This document shows, piece after piece, positions 1 through 9,638 of a stretch of 64,000 nt of DNA. Made by a program: the position numbers and the translations under genes. Position 1 is the stretch's first letter, and each line of letters starts with the position of its first letter. Below the pieces are notes generated by a model. That model did not search any database, was not told where the DNA came from, and saw only the letters and a list, made by a program, of their open reading frames with translations. Source of the stretch: Enterovibrio paralichthyis (GTDB lineage: Bacteria; Pseudomonadota; Gammaproteobacteria; Enterobacterales; Vibrionaceae); the NCBI RefSeq assembly GCF_019209835.1, contig NZ_JAHUTS010000004.1, positions 186,001 through 250,000 of the forward strand. The letters are read 5' to 3'.

Positions 1-2
1 GA

Positions 3-965
3 TTAGTCGTTTTTAACCAACGCATCCAGATAGCGCTCTGCGTCAAGCGCTGCCATACAGCCAGTGCCTGCAGAAGTAATCGCCTGACGGTAGATGTGAT
101 CCATAACGTCGCCAGCAGCAAATACACCTTCAACGCTGGTTTGGGTAGCATTGCCTTCAAGGCCAGATTGCACCTTGATGTAACCGTTGTGCATTTCAAG
201 CTGGCCTTCAAAGATGCTGGTGTTCGGCTTGTGGCCGATTGCCACGAACAGACCCATGACTTCCAGTTCTTCAGTTGCATCAGACTGGGTGTCTTTGATG
301 CGGACACCGGTAACGCCCATGTCATCGCCCAGCACTTCGTCCAGTACACGGTCAGTGTGAAGCACGATGTTACCGTTTTCGACTTTATCCATCAGGCGGT
401 TAACCAGGATTTTCTCCGCACGGAAGCTGTCGCGACGGTGGATCAGGTGAACTTCAGACGCAATGTTTGACAGGTACAGCGCTTCCTCAACAGCCGTGTT
501 ACCACCGCCAATAACGGCAACTTTCTGGTTGCGGTAGAAGAAGCCGTCACAGGTTGCACACGCTGATACGCCGCGGCCTTTGAAGTTTTCTTCTGATTCC
601 ATACCCAGGTATTGGGCAGATGCGCCGGTAGCAATAATCAGTGCGTCACAGGTGTATTCTGCGTTGTCACCTTTCAGGCGGAATGGACGCTGAGTCAGAT
701 CAGTTTCATTGATGTGATCGAAAATGATTTCGGTGTCAAACTTCTCCGCATGCTCTTTCATGCGTTCCATCAGCGCAGGCCCTGTCAGACCTTCTGCATC
801 GCCCGGCCAGTTTTCAACTTCAGTCGTGGTCGTTAGCTGACCGCCCTGTTGCAGGCCTGTCACCATTACAGGCTTCAGGTTAGCGCGCGCTGCATATACC
901 GCAGCAGTGTAGCCCGCAGGGCCAGAACCCAGAATAAGAAGGCTTGAATGCTTTACGTTGCTCAT
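3..965 (-). CDS. trxB: Thioredoxin reductase
   Basis: Cytoplasmic flavoenzyme that uses NADPH to reduce thioredoxin. The 320-residue product has the full family layout: FAD-binding GSGPAG at residues 13-18, the redox-active CATC at 136-139 followed by DGFF, the NADPH-binding GGGNTA at 153-158, and a C-terminal FAD contact GVFAAGDV. Length matches the enterobacterial enzyme. The stop codon lies only 2 bases inside the window edge, so the gene is complete. It sits upstream of ald/lrp on the opposite strand to lrp, the same trxB-lrp neighbourhood as in E. coli, with ald inserted between. Identification is secure. Confidence 0.97.
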   Translation of the reverse strand: MSNVKHSSLLILGSGPAGYTAAVYAARANLKPVMVTGLQQGGQLTTTTEVENWPGDAEGLTGPALMERMKEHAEKFDTEIIFDHINETDLTQRPFRLKGDNAEYTCDALIIATGASAQYLGMESEENFKGRGVSACATCDGFFYRNQKVAVIGGGNTAVEEALYLSNIASEVHLIHRRDSFRAEKILVNRLMDKVENGNIVLHTDRVLDEVLGDDMGVTGVRIKDTQSDATEELEVMGLFVAIGHKPNTSIFEGQLEMHNGYIKVQSGLEGNATQTSVEGVFAAGDVMDHIYRQAITSAGTGCMAALDAERYLDALVKND

Positions 966-1028
966 TATATCTCCGGACGGATTTTGTGTTATGCAATGAG
1001 TCAGATTGTAGGGAAAACGGGAAGCTAA

Positions 1029-1053
1029 AGAAAGGGCACCGAGCGGTGCCCTC
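1029..1053 (-). terminator. Rho-independent terminator of ald
   Basis: Eight-base-pair stem AGGGCACC / GGTGCCCT with a GAGC/GCTC loop. On the minus strand it is followed by a T-rich stretch (TTTCTTT). It lies between ald and trxB and would separate their transcripts. Confidence 0.85.
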
Positions 1054-1086
1054 TGACGATTAGTGTAATTAGCTATTACAAAGTAC

Positions 1087-2202
1087 TTAAGCCAGAAGTG
1101 CTTTCGGATCTACGTACTCCAGATTAAAGGCTTCTGCGACTTCTTTGATGGTCACTTTACCATCCATCACATTCAGGCCGTTGAGCAGGTTTTTATCCTG
1201 CAGAAGCGCTTCTCGATAACCAAGGTTTGCCAGCTTCACAATGTAAGGCAAAGTGGCGTTGTTCAGCGCAAATGTCGAAGTGCGCGCGACTGCGCCTGGC
1301 ATGTTGGCAACACAGTAGTGAACCACGTCATCAACGATATAGGTTGGATCAGCGTGGGTCGTCGCTTTGGACGTTTCAAAACAGCCCCCCTGATCAATCG
1401 CCACATCTACGACGGCCGAACCTGGCTTCATGCGCTTAATGTGATCTGCGGTCACCAATTTCGGTGCTGCAGCGCCTGGGATAAGCACAGCTCCGATGAC
1501 CAAATCTGCGGCGAGTACGTGTTTTTCGAGAATTTCTTCCGTCGAATAGAGCACTTTTGCACGCCCCTGGAATTCTTCGTCCAAGGCGCGCAGAGTATCG
1601 ATGTTGCGGTCAAGTACAGTCACGTCTGCACGCATGCCAACTGCCATTCGCGCGGCATTGGAACCGACGACACCACCACCGAGCACCACAATTTTGGCTG
1701 GCTCGACACCGGGTACACCTCCCAACAGCATTCCTGCGCCGCCGCGGGATTTTTCAAGCGCCTGGGCGCCGGCCTGGATCGACATACGGCCAGCTACTTC
1801 TGACATAGGTGCCAATAGTGGCAATCTACCCCTAGAATCTGTTACGGTTTCATAGGCTATACAGATAGCTTTGCTCTTGATAAGGTCTTGTGTCTGTGGA
1901 AAATCTGGTGCAAGGTGCAAATAGGTAAACAAAATTTGCCCTTCGCGAAGCATGGCTCGTTCAACGGCCTGAGGCTCTTTAACTTTGACAATCATTTCAG
2001 CAGTCGCGAAGACCTCTTCTGCTGTTGAAAGAATGGAAGCACCCGCGTTGATGTAATCATCATCGCTAAAGCCAATCCCCGCGCCTGCCTGCGACTGGAC
2101 GTAGACAGAGTGGCCGTGTGAGATTAGCTCGCGGACGCTGGCAGGAACCATACCAACCCGATATTCGTGGTTCTTGATTTCTTTAGGTACACCAATGATC
2201 AT
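1087..2202 (-). CDS. ald: Alanine dehydrogenase
   Basis: NAD-dependent oxidative deamination of L-alanine to pyruvate and ammonia, and the reverse. The 371-residue protein starts MIIGVPKEIK and carries the family's substrate and catalytic residues at the expected places: Arg15, Lys75 in IVKVKEP, His96 in TYLHLAP, and an aspartate in the VDVAIDQGG segment. A Rossmann motif VLGGGVVGSNAA occupies the middle of the protein. It is transcribed divergently from lrp across 165 bp. Lrp-family proteins often control neighbouring amino-acid genes, so Lrp control of ald is a reasonable inference, but no operator is claimed here. Confidence 0.96.
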   Translation of the reverse strand: MIIGVPKEIKNHEYRVGMVPASVRELISHGHSVYVQSQAGAGIGFSDDDYINAGASILSTAEEVFATAEMIVKVKEPQAVERAMLREGQILFTYLHLAPDFPQTQDLIKSKAICIAYETVTDSRGRLPLLAPMSEVAGRMSIQAGAQALEKSRGGAGMLLGGVPGVEPAKIVVLGGGVVGSNAARMAVGMRADVTVLDRNIDTLRALDEEFQGRAKVLYSTEEILEKHVLAADLVIGAVLIPGAAAPKLVTADHIKRMKPGSAVVDVAIDQGGCFETSKATTHADPTYIVDDVVHYCVANMPGAVARTSTFALNNATLPYIVKLANLGYREALLQDKNLLNGLNVMDGKVTIKEVAEAFNLEYVDPKALLA

Positions 2203-2367
2203 CCTGATTCCTCGCTTATTTGTAGAGTTATTGGCTGTTGTTCTGTTGTATTGTTGTATTTAGGGCTAGTATAGTTCGCAAAAAGCCGGATTTGATGCTA
2301 AATATATAAAATATGTTACGAAAAATGGCATTTAACATTGCAAGGAAGTAAAAAGGTGGAATAAAAA

Positions 2368-2862
2368 ATGGTTGACGCCAAAAAGAAACCCTCCAAGGAA
2401 TTGGACCGTATTGACAGAAATATTCTTAACGAATTGCAAAAGGATGGCCGCGTCTCGAACGTTGAGCTCTCCAAGCGCGTTGGACTGTCACCAACCCCAT
2501 GTTTAGAGCGTGTTCGTCGACTGGAAAGACAGGGCTATATCTCCGGATATACGGCGCTGTTGAATCCGCAATATCTCGACGCTTCATTGCTGGTATTCGT
2601 GGAAATTACTCTGAACCGTGGTGCACCGGATGTGTTCGAACAGTTTAACAAGGCCGTTCAACAACTCGAAGATATCCAGGAATGTCATCTTGTATCAGGG
2701 GATTTCGACTACCTGCTGAAAACACGTGTATCAGATATGTCTGCATATCGTAAGCTTCTGGGTGAGACGCTGTTGCGCCTTCCAGGCGTTAACGACACCC
2801 GCACCTACGTGGTGATGGAAGAAGTGAAGCAGACAAACCATCTGGTGATCAAAACGCGTTAA
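2368..2862 (+). CDS. lrp: Leucine-responsive regulatory protein
   Basis: Global transcription factor of the Lrp/AsnC family. The 164-residue product has an N-terminal helix-turn-helix around residues 14-60 (RIDRNILNELQKDGR, then ELSKRVGLSPTPCLERVRRL) and a C-terminal RAM ligand-binding domain containing the CHLVSGDFDYLL segment. Sequence and length agree with the orthologous Lrp rather than with shorter AsnC types. It lies immediately upstream of ftsK, as in enteric bacteria and vibrios, and has its own terminator just downstream. Confidence 0.97.
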   Translation: MVDAKKKPSKELDRIDRNILNELQKDGRVSNVELSKRVGLSPTPCLERVRRLERQGYISGYTALLNPQYLDASLLVFVEITLNRGAPDVFEQFNKAVQQLEDIQECHLVSGDFDYLLKTRVSDMSAYRKLLGETLLRLPGVNDTRTYVVMEEVKQTNHLVIKTR

Positions 2863-2912
2863 CATGCTCACAGCTATCGGACAAAGAGGGCTTTGACGAG
2901 TGTTATATTCTG

Positions 2913-2948
2913 CAAACCGGGCAGCTTGCTGCTCGGTTTGTTTTTTTG
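2913..2948 (+). terminator. Rho-independent terminator of lrp
   Basis: Long stem AAACCGGGCAGC / GCTGCTCGGTTT with one G-T pair and a TT loop, followed by an uninterrupted T run at 2941-2947. It separates lrp from ftsK. Confidence 0.88.
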
Positions 2949-3125
2949 TTTGGTGTACACTTTTGCAAAAGTAGGGGTATTAACCCAGTATTTGCCCGTA
3001 ATTGATGCGTTTTTCGCCATATGGGCGCAGGCAATCATAATGAAAAATAAAGCCGGACCATTCAGCAACACGGCTGACAGGTTATGAAACGATTTCAGGG
3101 CTTAAAGTTAGAAAGATAGGTGATA

Positions 3126-5900
3126 ATGGAGTTCTTCTTGCGTCAGGAGCAGAAACAGACCGACACCTCCCGTCGATTAAACGGCATCCAACGTTTAAAA
3201 GAGAGTGCACTGATCCTTGCGCTCTTGTCTGCTGTGTTTATTTTTGTGTCGTTAATCAGTTACGACTCCTCCGATCCATCATGGTCCCAGACTGCCTGGG
3301 ATGGTCCTGTCCGCAATGCCGCGGGCAATGCCGGTGCATGGGTCGCCGATACCCTGTTTTTTACATTGGGTACTTTGGCATATCCGGTGCCATTTTTACT
3401 GTTGCTCGGTGGCTGGGTCTTTTTCCGTCGCCGTGCTGCCTCTGAGCCACTGAACTACACCATCCTTGCCACCAAAATCCTGGGGGTTGTACTTCTTTTG
3501 CTGACAAGTTGTGGTCTGGCCGATCTCAATTTTGATGACTTCTGGTTCTTTTCATCCGGCGGTGTCGTTGGGGATGTCCTCACAGAGTTGGCATTGCCGA
3601 TGTTTAACATCCTTGGCACAACCTTGGTGTTCATGTTTGTCTGGGCGGCCGGTTTTACGCTGTTTACAGGCATTTCATGGCTGACCATCGTTGATACCCT
3701 TGGTGAGAAAACACTGGATGGACTGACTTGGCTGGTTAACCGTATTCGTGGTGATAAACCGCAAATGGTGGGAGCGACTGTCGATACTTCTGATCTGGAC
3801 GCTGACGATCCACTGTTCTCCGAAGCGCCTTCAGCGCAGCGGGAGCTGGCAGATGTTTCACTGCTGAATAAAGTACAGCGTGTGAAGTCGACAGAAGTGG
3901 CTGAAGAGAAACCGGGCGCACCGATCATCCATGCATCAACACCTGCGCCAATTTCTGCACCTATTGAACGCAAAGAGCCGACAATCCAGCTTGATAACGT
4001 TGTCGATACGTCTGTTAGTGAGGCGACAGTGGCTGCCCGTATCCCTGTGGATGAAGAAGAGGTCGCTTTTGATTCGCCGGCCGTGGCTGTAACACCTGCG
4101 CCAAACGCAGACGCTGCCGACGAGCGACTGCCTTGGGATGATGAGGTTGAAGAGACGCAAGCGCGTGATGATTGGACTGACGAGCCAGACGTTGAGCCGC
4201 AGCACAATCATCCACCACGTGAAGACATCGTGATCGGTAATACCGATGGTTTGTCTGAACTCGACCGTGCGCAAGCCCAATCCGTTATACCGGATGATGA
4301 GGATCCATTCCTTGAAACTATCCGTGAAGCGCAGAAAAATGCGGCGGGTGCTGTGCATCCTTTCCTGGTGAAAGACGAGCCGAACCTGCCGAAGCCGACT
4401 GAACCATTGCCAACGATTGATTTGCTGGATCCTCCGCGCAACACTGCAACCCGCGCGACAGACGAAGAGCTTCAGTATCAGGCGCGCCTGATTGAAACAC
4501 GCCTGGAAGAGTACAAAATCAAGGTAACGGTCAAAGGTATCTTCCCTGGGCCTGTTATCACCCGCTTTGAGCTGGAACTGGCGCCTGGCGTGAAAGTCAG
4601 CAGGATCATGAGCCTTTCCAAAGACATCGCCCGTTCACTTTCAACCAGTGCAGTGCGTGTCGTGGACGTGATCCCGGGTAAGCCATATATCGGCTTGGAG
4701 CTGCCAAACAGCAGCCGTGAAACTGTGTTTATGTCGGAAGTGGTCGCAAGTGAGCGCTTCCAGTCATCCAAGTCACCGCTTTCCGTGGTTTTGGGTAAAG
4801 ACATTGCCGGTGAGGCCATTGTGACCGACCTTGCCAAAGCACCGCACCTGCTGGTGGCAGGTACCACGGGCTCTGGTAAGTCAGTCGGTGTGAACGTGAT
4901 GATTGTTTCCATGCTTTACAAAGCTGGCCCAGAAGATGTGCGTTTCATCATGATTGACCCGAAAATGCTGGAGCTTTCGGTTTACGAAGGTATTCCGCAT
5001 CTTCTGACCGAAGTGGTAACAGACATGAAAGACGCCGCCAATGCCCTTCGCTGGAGCGTGGCGGAAATGGAGCGCCGTTACAAACTGATGTCAGCGCTCG
5101 GCGTGCGTAATATCGGTGGCTACAACGAGAAAATCCGTGAGGCAGCTGAGGCTAACCACCCGATCCCAGACCCATTGTGGAAGCCGGGCGACAGCATGGA
5201 CGAAACCGCTCCAATGTTGGAAAAACTGCCGTATATCGTGGTTATCGTGGATGAATTTGCTGACCTGATGATGGTGGTTGGCAAGAAAGTTGAAGAGCTG
5301 ATTGCGCGTTTGGCGCAGAAAGCACGTGCGGCGGGTATCCATCTGGTGCTGGCAACGCAGCGTCCGTCAGTGGATGTGATTACTGGTCTTATTAAGGCCA
5401 ACATCCCAACCCGTATGGCGTTTACGGTTTCGACCAAAACAGACTCACGTACCATTCTTGACCAGGGCGGCGCAGAATCGCTGCTGGGCATGGGTGACAT
5501 GCTGTTTATGCCAAACGGTTCGAACCATCCAGCGCGTGTGCATGGTGCGTTTGTTAACGATGACGAAGTACACCGCGTGGTAAGCAACTGGAAAGCGCGT
5601 GGTAAGCCACAATATATCTCAGACATCACCTGTGGCGATCAGGGCAGTGACGGCCTATTGCCGGGTGAAGCATCGGAAAATGGAGACGATGACGAGCTGG
5701 ATCAACTGTTCGACCAAGTGGTTGAGTTTGTGACTGAATCCCGCCGCGCTTCAGTCTCAGGGGTACAGCGCCGCTTTAAGATTGGCTATAACCGAGCTGC
5801 GCGCATTGTGGAACAACTGGAAGCGCAGGGCATTGTCAGCGCTCCGGGACATAACTCGAATCGTGAGGTGTTGGCGCCGCCACCACCGCCTAGAGATTGA
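3126..5900 (+). CDS. ftsK: DNA translocase FtsK
   Basis: Septum-anchored, DNA-pumping ATPase that coordinates chromosome dimer resolution with cell division. Four hydrophobic segments fill roughly residues 25-190; an acidic, low-complexity linker follows to about 430; the RecA-like motor has Walker A GTTGSGKS at about 579-586 and Walker B VVIVDEFADL with Asp709-Glu710. The C-terminal 65 residues form the winged-helix gamma domain (QRRFKIGYNRAARIVEQLE) that reads KOPS and contacts XerD. At 924 residues it is shorter than E. coli FtsK because of the linker. ATG at 3126 is chosen because AGG ends 5 bases upstream; an in-frame GTG at 3120 is the alternative. Confidence 0.96.
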   Translation: MEFFLRQEQKQTDTSRRLNGIQRLKESALILALLSAVFIFVSLISYDSSDPSWSQTAWDGPVRNAAGNAGAWVADTLFFTLGTLAYPVPFLLLLGGWVFFRRRAASEPLNYTILATKILGVVLLLLTSCGLADLNFDDFWFFSSGGVVGDVLTELALPMFNILGTTLVFMFVWAAGFTLFTGISWLTIVDTLGEKTLDGLTWLVNRIRGDKPQMVGATVDTSDLDADDPLFSEAPSAQRELADVSLLNKVQRVKSTEVAEEKPGAPIIHASTPAPISAPIERKEPTIQLDNVVDTSVSEATVAARIPVDEEEVAFDSPAVAVTPAPNADAADERLPWDDEVEETQARDDWTDEPDVEPQHNHPPREDIVIGNTDGLSELDRAQAQSVIPDDEDPFLETIREAQKNAAGAVHPFLVKDEPNLPKPTEPLPTIDLLDPPRNTATRATDEELQYQARLIETRLEEYKIKVTVKGIFPGPVITRFELELAPGVKVSRIMSLSKDIARSLSTSAVRVVDVIPGKPYIGLELPNSSRETVFMSEVVASERFQSSKSPLSVVLGKDIAGEAIVTDLAKAPHLLVAGTTGSGKSVGVNVMIVSMLYKAGPEDVRFIMIDPKMLELSVYEGIPHLLTEVVTDMKDAANALRWSVAEMERRYKLMSALGVRNIGGYNEKIREAAEANHPIPDPLWKPGDSMDETAPMLEKLPYIVVIVDEFADLMMVVGKKVEELIARLAQKARAAGIHLVLATQRPSVDVITGLIKANIPTRMAFTVSTKTDSRTILDQGGAESLLGMGDMLFMPNGSNHPARVHGAFVNDDEVHRVVSNWKARGKPQYISDITCGDQGSDGLLPGEASENGDDDELDQLFDQVVEFVTESRRASVSGVQRRFKIGYNRAARIVEQLEAQGIVSAPGHNSNREVLAPPPPPRD

Positions 5901-5911
5901 TTGGAAACAGA

Positions 5912-6508
5912 ATGAAAAAGATGTTGTTTTCCCTGCTGCTGGTGGCACCAGCAGTATTTGCAAATCCTCAGCAAGAACTGAATACCCGCTTGGGCAAGCT
6001 CAACAATTTCACCGCCAGCTTTGAGCAAACGGTGACAAGCCCGGAAGGGGATGTAATCAGTGAAGGTGAGGGCCAGCTTACGATGAAGCGCCCGAACCTG
6101 TTTAACTGGGAAACGGTGACGCCGGATGAAAATTTCCTGATTTCAGACGGCAAAACCCTGTGGTACTACAGCCCGTTTATCGAGCAGGTCACCGCAATGT
6201 GGCTGGAAGATGCTACGTCGCAAACGCCGTTCGTATTGCTGACCCGCAACGATCCGAAAGACTGGGACAACTACAACGTAGAGCAAAATGGTGACACCTT
6301 TACCCTGTCACCGAAAAAAGCGTCCAATCTGGGCGAGTTCGTGGTGAAAGTGCAGCCAAACGGCGAAATCACCGAATTCGCGGTGGTTGAGCAGGATGGC
6401 CAGAAAAGCCGTTTTGAACTCGACAATGTCAAGAATGTGTCGCCGAGCCCTTCGCTGTTCAGCTTTACTGTACCGGAAGGTGTCGAGCTGGATGATCAGC
6501 GACAGTAA
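5912..6508 (+). CDS. lolA: Outer-membrane lipoprotein carrier protein LolA
   Basis: Periplasmic chaperone that takes lipoproteins from the LolCDE complex to LolB at the outer membrane. The product starts MKKMLFSLLLVAPAVFA followed by NPQQEL, a typical signal peptide with an Ala-X-Ala cleavage site, leaving about 180 mature residues as in the family. Internal segments such as LNNFTASFEQTV and FNWETVTPDENFLISDGKT are characteristic. ATG 5912 is preferred over the upstream TTG at 5897 because it gives a clean signal peptide and has GGA 6-8 bases upstream. The start lies 11 bases after the ftsK stop, so the two are probably co-transcribed, as is rarA downstream. Confidence 0.96.
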   Translation: MKKMLFSLLLVAPAVFANPQQELNTRLGKLNNFTASFEQTVTSPEGDVISEGEGQLTMKRPNLFNWETVTPDENFLISDGKTLWYYSPFIEQVTAMWLEDATSQTPFVLLTRNDPKDWDNYNVEQNGDTFTLSPKKASNLGEFVVKVQPNGEITEFAVVEQDGQKSRFELDNVKNVSPSPSLFSFTVPEGVELDDQRQ

Positions 6509-6522
6509 ACTGGGATCCTAAA

Positions 6523-7857
6523 GTGAGTAATTTCAGTCTGGATTTTGCGGACGATTTTCGCCCCTTGGCCGCACGCATGCGGCCAACCAACCTCTCCGAA
6601 TACATTGGCCAGAAACACCTGCTAGGTGAAGGCAAACCGCTTCGTCGCGCCCTAGAGAGCGGCCAACTACACTCCATGATCTTATGGGGCCCTCCTGGTA
6701 CCGGTAAAACTACGCTGGCGGAAGTGGCGGCAGGTTATGCCAATGCGGAAATTGAGCGCGTCTCGGCGGTGACTTCCGGCGTAAAAGATATCCGCCTGGC
6801 TATCGATAAAGCCAAGGAAAGCCAGTTGGTAGGTCGCCGCACCATCCTTTTTGTAGATGAGGTACACCGCTTTAACAAAAGCCAACAGGACGCCTTCTTG
6901 CCCCATATAGAAGATGGCACCATCACCTTTATCGGCGCGACCACGGAAAACCCATCGTTTGAGCTGAACAACGCACTGCTTTCCCGTGCCCGGGTTTATA
7001 AGCTGAAATCGTTGGATACCGATGATGTGCTGGAGGTTATCGAGCAGGCGTTAACGGACAAAGTGCGCGGCTTAGGCAATGAGGTTCTGGTATTCACTGA
7101 TGGCGTTAAGCAGCAACTGGCAGAGTTTACGTCCGGTGATGCCCGCATGACGCTGAACTATCTCGAACTGTTGTCTGATATGGCAGAGCCGGACGCCAGC
7201 GGCAAGAAAACGATCACGGTTGAGCTACTGGCTGAAGTAGCGGGTGAAAAGGTTGCGCGGTTCGATAACAAAGGCGACCTTTGGTACGACTTGATTTCGG
7301 CGTTTCACAAATCTGTTCGTGGCTCTGATCCGGACGCCGCGCTCTACTGGTATGCCCGCATCATCACCGCCGGTGGTGACCCGCTTTATGTTGCCCGTCG
7401 TCTGCTGGCGATTGCTTCAGAAGATATAGGAAACGCAGACCCAAGGGCGATGGAAATTGCCATCAATGCCTGGGATTGCTTTACCCGCGTTGGGCCGGCA
7501 GAAGGGGAGCGTGCAATTGCACAGGCCGCCGTATACATGGCCTGTGCGGCGAAAAGTAATGCGGTTTACACCGCCTGGAAGCAGGCGCTGACTGATGCAA
7601 AGATGCATCCGGACTACGAAGTACCCAATCACCTTCGTAATGCACCTACCACCTTGATGAAAGAGATGGGTTATGGTGAAGGTTACCGATACGCCCACGA
7701 TGAGCCGAATGCCTATGCTGCCGGGGAGAGTTATTTCCCTCAGGAAATGAAAGGCACGCAATACTATCACCCGGTTAATCGTGGAATGGAAATCAAAATT
7801 GCGGAAAAGCTGGCGTTTCTTGAGCAATTGAATGCAAATAGCCCTCGAAAACGCTAG
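6523..7857 (+). CDS. rarA: Replication-associated recombination protein RarA
   Basis: AAA+ ATPase of the RarA/MgsA/WRNIP1 family, which acts at stalled replication forks. Walker A GPPGTGKT is at residues 56-63 and Walker B ILFVDEVHRF has Asp112-Glu113; sensor 1 GATTENPSFE and the arginine-finger segment LLSRARVYKL follow. The C-terminal half is the tetramerisation and MgsA-type domain (DPDAALYWYARII, EDIGNADPRA). 444 residues matches E. coli. The start is GTG, 14 bases after the lolA stop. It completes the conserved ftsK-lolA-rarA run. Confidence 0.96.
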   Translation: MSNFSLDFADDFRPLAARMRPTNLSEYIGQKHLLGEGKPLRRALESGQLHSMILWGPPGTGKTTLAEVAAGYANAEIERVSAVTSGVKDIRLAIDKAKESQLVGRRTILFVDEVHRFNKSQQDAFLPHIEDGTITFIGATTENPSFELNNALLSRARVYKLKSLDTDDVLEVIEQALTDKVRGLGNEVLVFTDGVKQQLAEFTSGDARMTLNYLELLSDMAEPDASGKKTITVELLAEVAGEKVARFDNKGDLWYDLISAFHKSVRGSDPDAALYWYARIITAGGDPLYVARRLLAIASEDIGNADPRAMEIAINAWDCFTRVGPAEGERAIAQAAVYMACAAKSNAVYTAWKQALTDAKMHPDYEVPNHLRNAPTTLMKEMGYGEGYRYAHDEPNAYAAGESYFPQEMKGTQYYHPVNRGMEIKIAEKLAFLEQLNANSPRKR

Positions 7858-7937
7858 GAAATAAAACCCAGTTTGGGTATTGTTTTACCCACTGACCACG
7901 GTGAGAAATTAAGCCTCTCCGGAAGGGACACCAATCT

Positions 7938-7983
7938 TATTGACGTTGCCATAATAGTGCGTGGCAGCGTCAACTTCTTTTAA
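7938..7983 (+). terminator. Hairpin between rarA and serS, probable terminator
   Basis: Twelve-base inverted repeat TTGACGTTGCCA (7940-7951) and TGGCAGCGTCAA (7962-7973) with one G-T pair and a 10-base loop, followed by CTTCTTTTA. It could end the ftsK-lolA-rarA transcript; because it also lies 30 bases upstream of serS, a leader role for serS is possible. Confidence 0.5.
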
Positions 7984-8012
7984 GGCACTGTTTAACGATT
8001 CACAGGATTAAC

Positions 8013-9302
8013 ATGCTGGATTCAAAACTACTTCGTACCGAGCTGGACGCAACAGCTGAAAAACTGGCACGTCGTGGCTTCAAGCTTGACGTTGACACTC
8101 TCCGCAACCTGGAAGAAAAGCGCAAATCGCTGCAAGTACGCACCGAGGAGCTGCAAGCTGAGCGTAATGCACGATCCAAGTCCATTGGTCAGGCGAAGGC
8201 AAAAGGTGAAGATATCCAGCCGCTGCTGGCTGCTGTTGAGAACCTGGGTGACGAGCTGAACAAAGCGAAAGCTGAACTGGCAGAGCTTCAGGATCAACTG
8301 AACGACGTTATTCTGGGCATTCCAAACCTGGCGGATGACGTTGTACCTGTAGGTAAAGACGAAACGGAAAACGTTGAAATCTCTGTTTGGGGCGAGCCTA
8401 AAACTTACGATTTCGAAGTGAAAGATCACGTTGATCTGGGCGAGCTGACTGGCGGTCTTGATTTCGCGAGCGCAGTAAAACTGTCTGGCTCACGTTTCAT
8501 CGTGATGAAAGGCCAAATGGCGCGCCTGCACCGTGCAATTGCACAGTTCATGTTGGATCTGCACACTACTGAGCACGGTTACACCGAAATGTACGTGCCT
8601 TACCTGGTGAATGCAGACAGCCTGTTCGGTACCGGCCAACTGCCTAAGTTTGGTGAAGACCTGTTCCACACCAAACCAGCGACTGAAGAAGGTGTTGGCA
8701 TGTCGCTGATCCCGACTGCAGAAGTACCGCTGACCAACATGGTTCGTGATGAAATCGTTGACGAAGCAGACCTGCCAATCCGCATGACTGCTCACACGCC
8801 ATGTTTCCGTTCAGAAGCAGGTTCTTATGGCCGTGATACCCGTGGTCTTATCCGTATGCACCAATTCGACAAAGTTGAACTGGTACAAATTGTGAAGCCT
8901 GAAGACTCAATGGCAGTTCTTAAAGAGCTGACCGGCCACGCGGAAAAAGTACTGCAACTGCTGAACCTGCCATACCGTAAAGTACTGCTGTGTACTGGCG
9001 ATATGGGCTTCGGCTCTGCGAAGACTTACGATCTGGAAGTGTGGGTACCGGCGCAAGGCACTTACCGTGAAATTTCTTCTTGCTCGAACATGACTGATTT
9101 CCAAGCGCGTCGTATGCAAGCACGCTTCCGCCGTAAAGGCGCGAGCAAGCCAGAACTGCTGCACACACTGAACGGTTCAGGTCTGGCTGTAGGCCGCACC
9201 ATGGTAGCGATTCTGGAAAACTACCAGCTTGAAGATGGCCGCATCGAAGTGCCAGAGGTACTGCGTCCATACATGGGTGGCTTGACCCACATCGGTGGCT
9301 AA
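8013..9302 (+). CDS. serS: Seryl-tRNA synthetase
   Basis: Charges tRNA-Ser (and tRNA-Sec if present) with serine. The N-terminal 110 residues form the long antiparallel coiled coil that grips the tRNA (NLEEKRKSLQVRTEELQAER and following). The class II catalytic core has motif 2 CFRSEAGSYGRDTRGLIRMH and motif 3 GLAVGRTMVAILENYQ. 429 residues is standard. It ends with a strong terminator and closes the conserved core block. Confidence 0.97.
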   Translation: MLDSKLLRTELDATAEKLARRGFKLDVDTLRNLEEKRKSLQVRTEELQAERNARSKSIGQAKAKGEDIQPLLAAVENLGDELNKAKAELAELQDQLNDVILGIPNLADDVVPVGKDETENVEISVWGEPKTYDFEVKDHVDLGELTGGLDFASAVKLSGSRFIVMKGQMARLHRAIAQFMLDLHTTEHGYTEMYVPYLVNADSLFGTGQLPKFGEDLFHTKPATEEGVGMSLIPTAEVPLTNMVRDEIVDEADLPIRMTAHTPCFRSEAGSYGRDTRGLIRMHQFDKVELVQIVKPEDSMAVLKELTGHAEKVLQLLNLPYRKVLLCTGDMGFGSAKTYDLEVWVPAQGTYREISSCSNMTDFQARRMQARFRRKGASKPELLHTLNGSGLAVGRTMVAILENYQLEDGRIEVPEVLRPYMGGLTHIGG

Positions 9303-9638
9303 TTAAAGTCCTGAAGCCAAAATTTGAAACCGGCCTAATTAGGCCGGTTTTTTTTCGCCTGAACATTACAATTCTTTAGAAACCTTAAGTCTATAACCGT
9401 AAAAAGATTGTGGCTATATAGGCATTTTTAGCTTCGTTGCTTTGATATTTTTCTTCATATATCTAACACTTCTTTGCTGATACATTCATTAGTAGTGGCT
9501 AATACATATTGATAAATAAAAAAAATAGAAATGGAAAAGTGGTCATTTTTTGAAAATGCGACTCTCTCATTTTGTTTTAAAAAACTGAACTACTATTAAT
9601 GAGAAGCCAGTCTTAACTCTAAGAAAGGAAAATGTGGT
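9303..9638 (+). other. AT-rich intergenic region between serS and the chemoreceptor
   Basis: This 336-base gap holds the serS terminator and then about 270 AT-rich bases with no supportable ORF. A weak sigma-70-like promoter for the chemoreceptor may be TTGTTT (9572-9577), a 16-base spacer, and TATTAA (9594-9599). I see no obvious flagellar sigma-28 promoter. Confidence 0.5.
9326..9358 (+). terminator. Rho-independent terminator of serS
   Basis: Perfect inverted repeat AACCGGCCT / AGGCCGGTT with an AATT centre, followed by eight T. Confidence 0.93.

Noticed and set aside
2893..3087. 64-codon frame with hydrophobic start downstream of lrp
   Set aside because: It spans the lrp terminator stem and T run, which explain the sequence; no ribosome-binding site.
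3455..4207. Long antisense reading frame (250 codons) opposite ftsK
   Set aside because: It mirrors the low-complexity FtsK linker, is Ser/Thr-rich with no domain or ribosome-binding site, and is fully explained by ftsK on the other strand.
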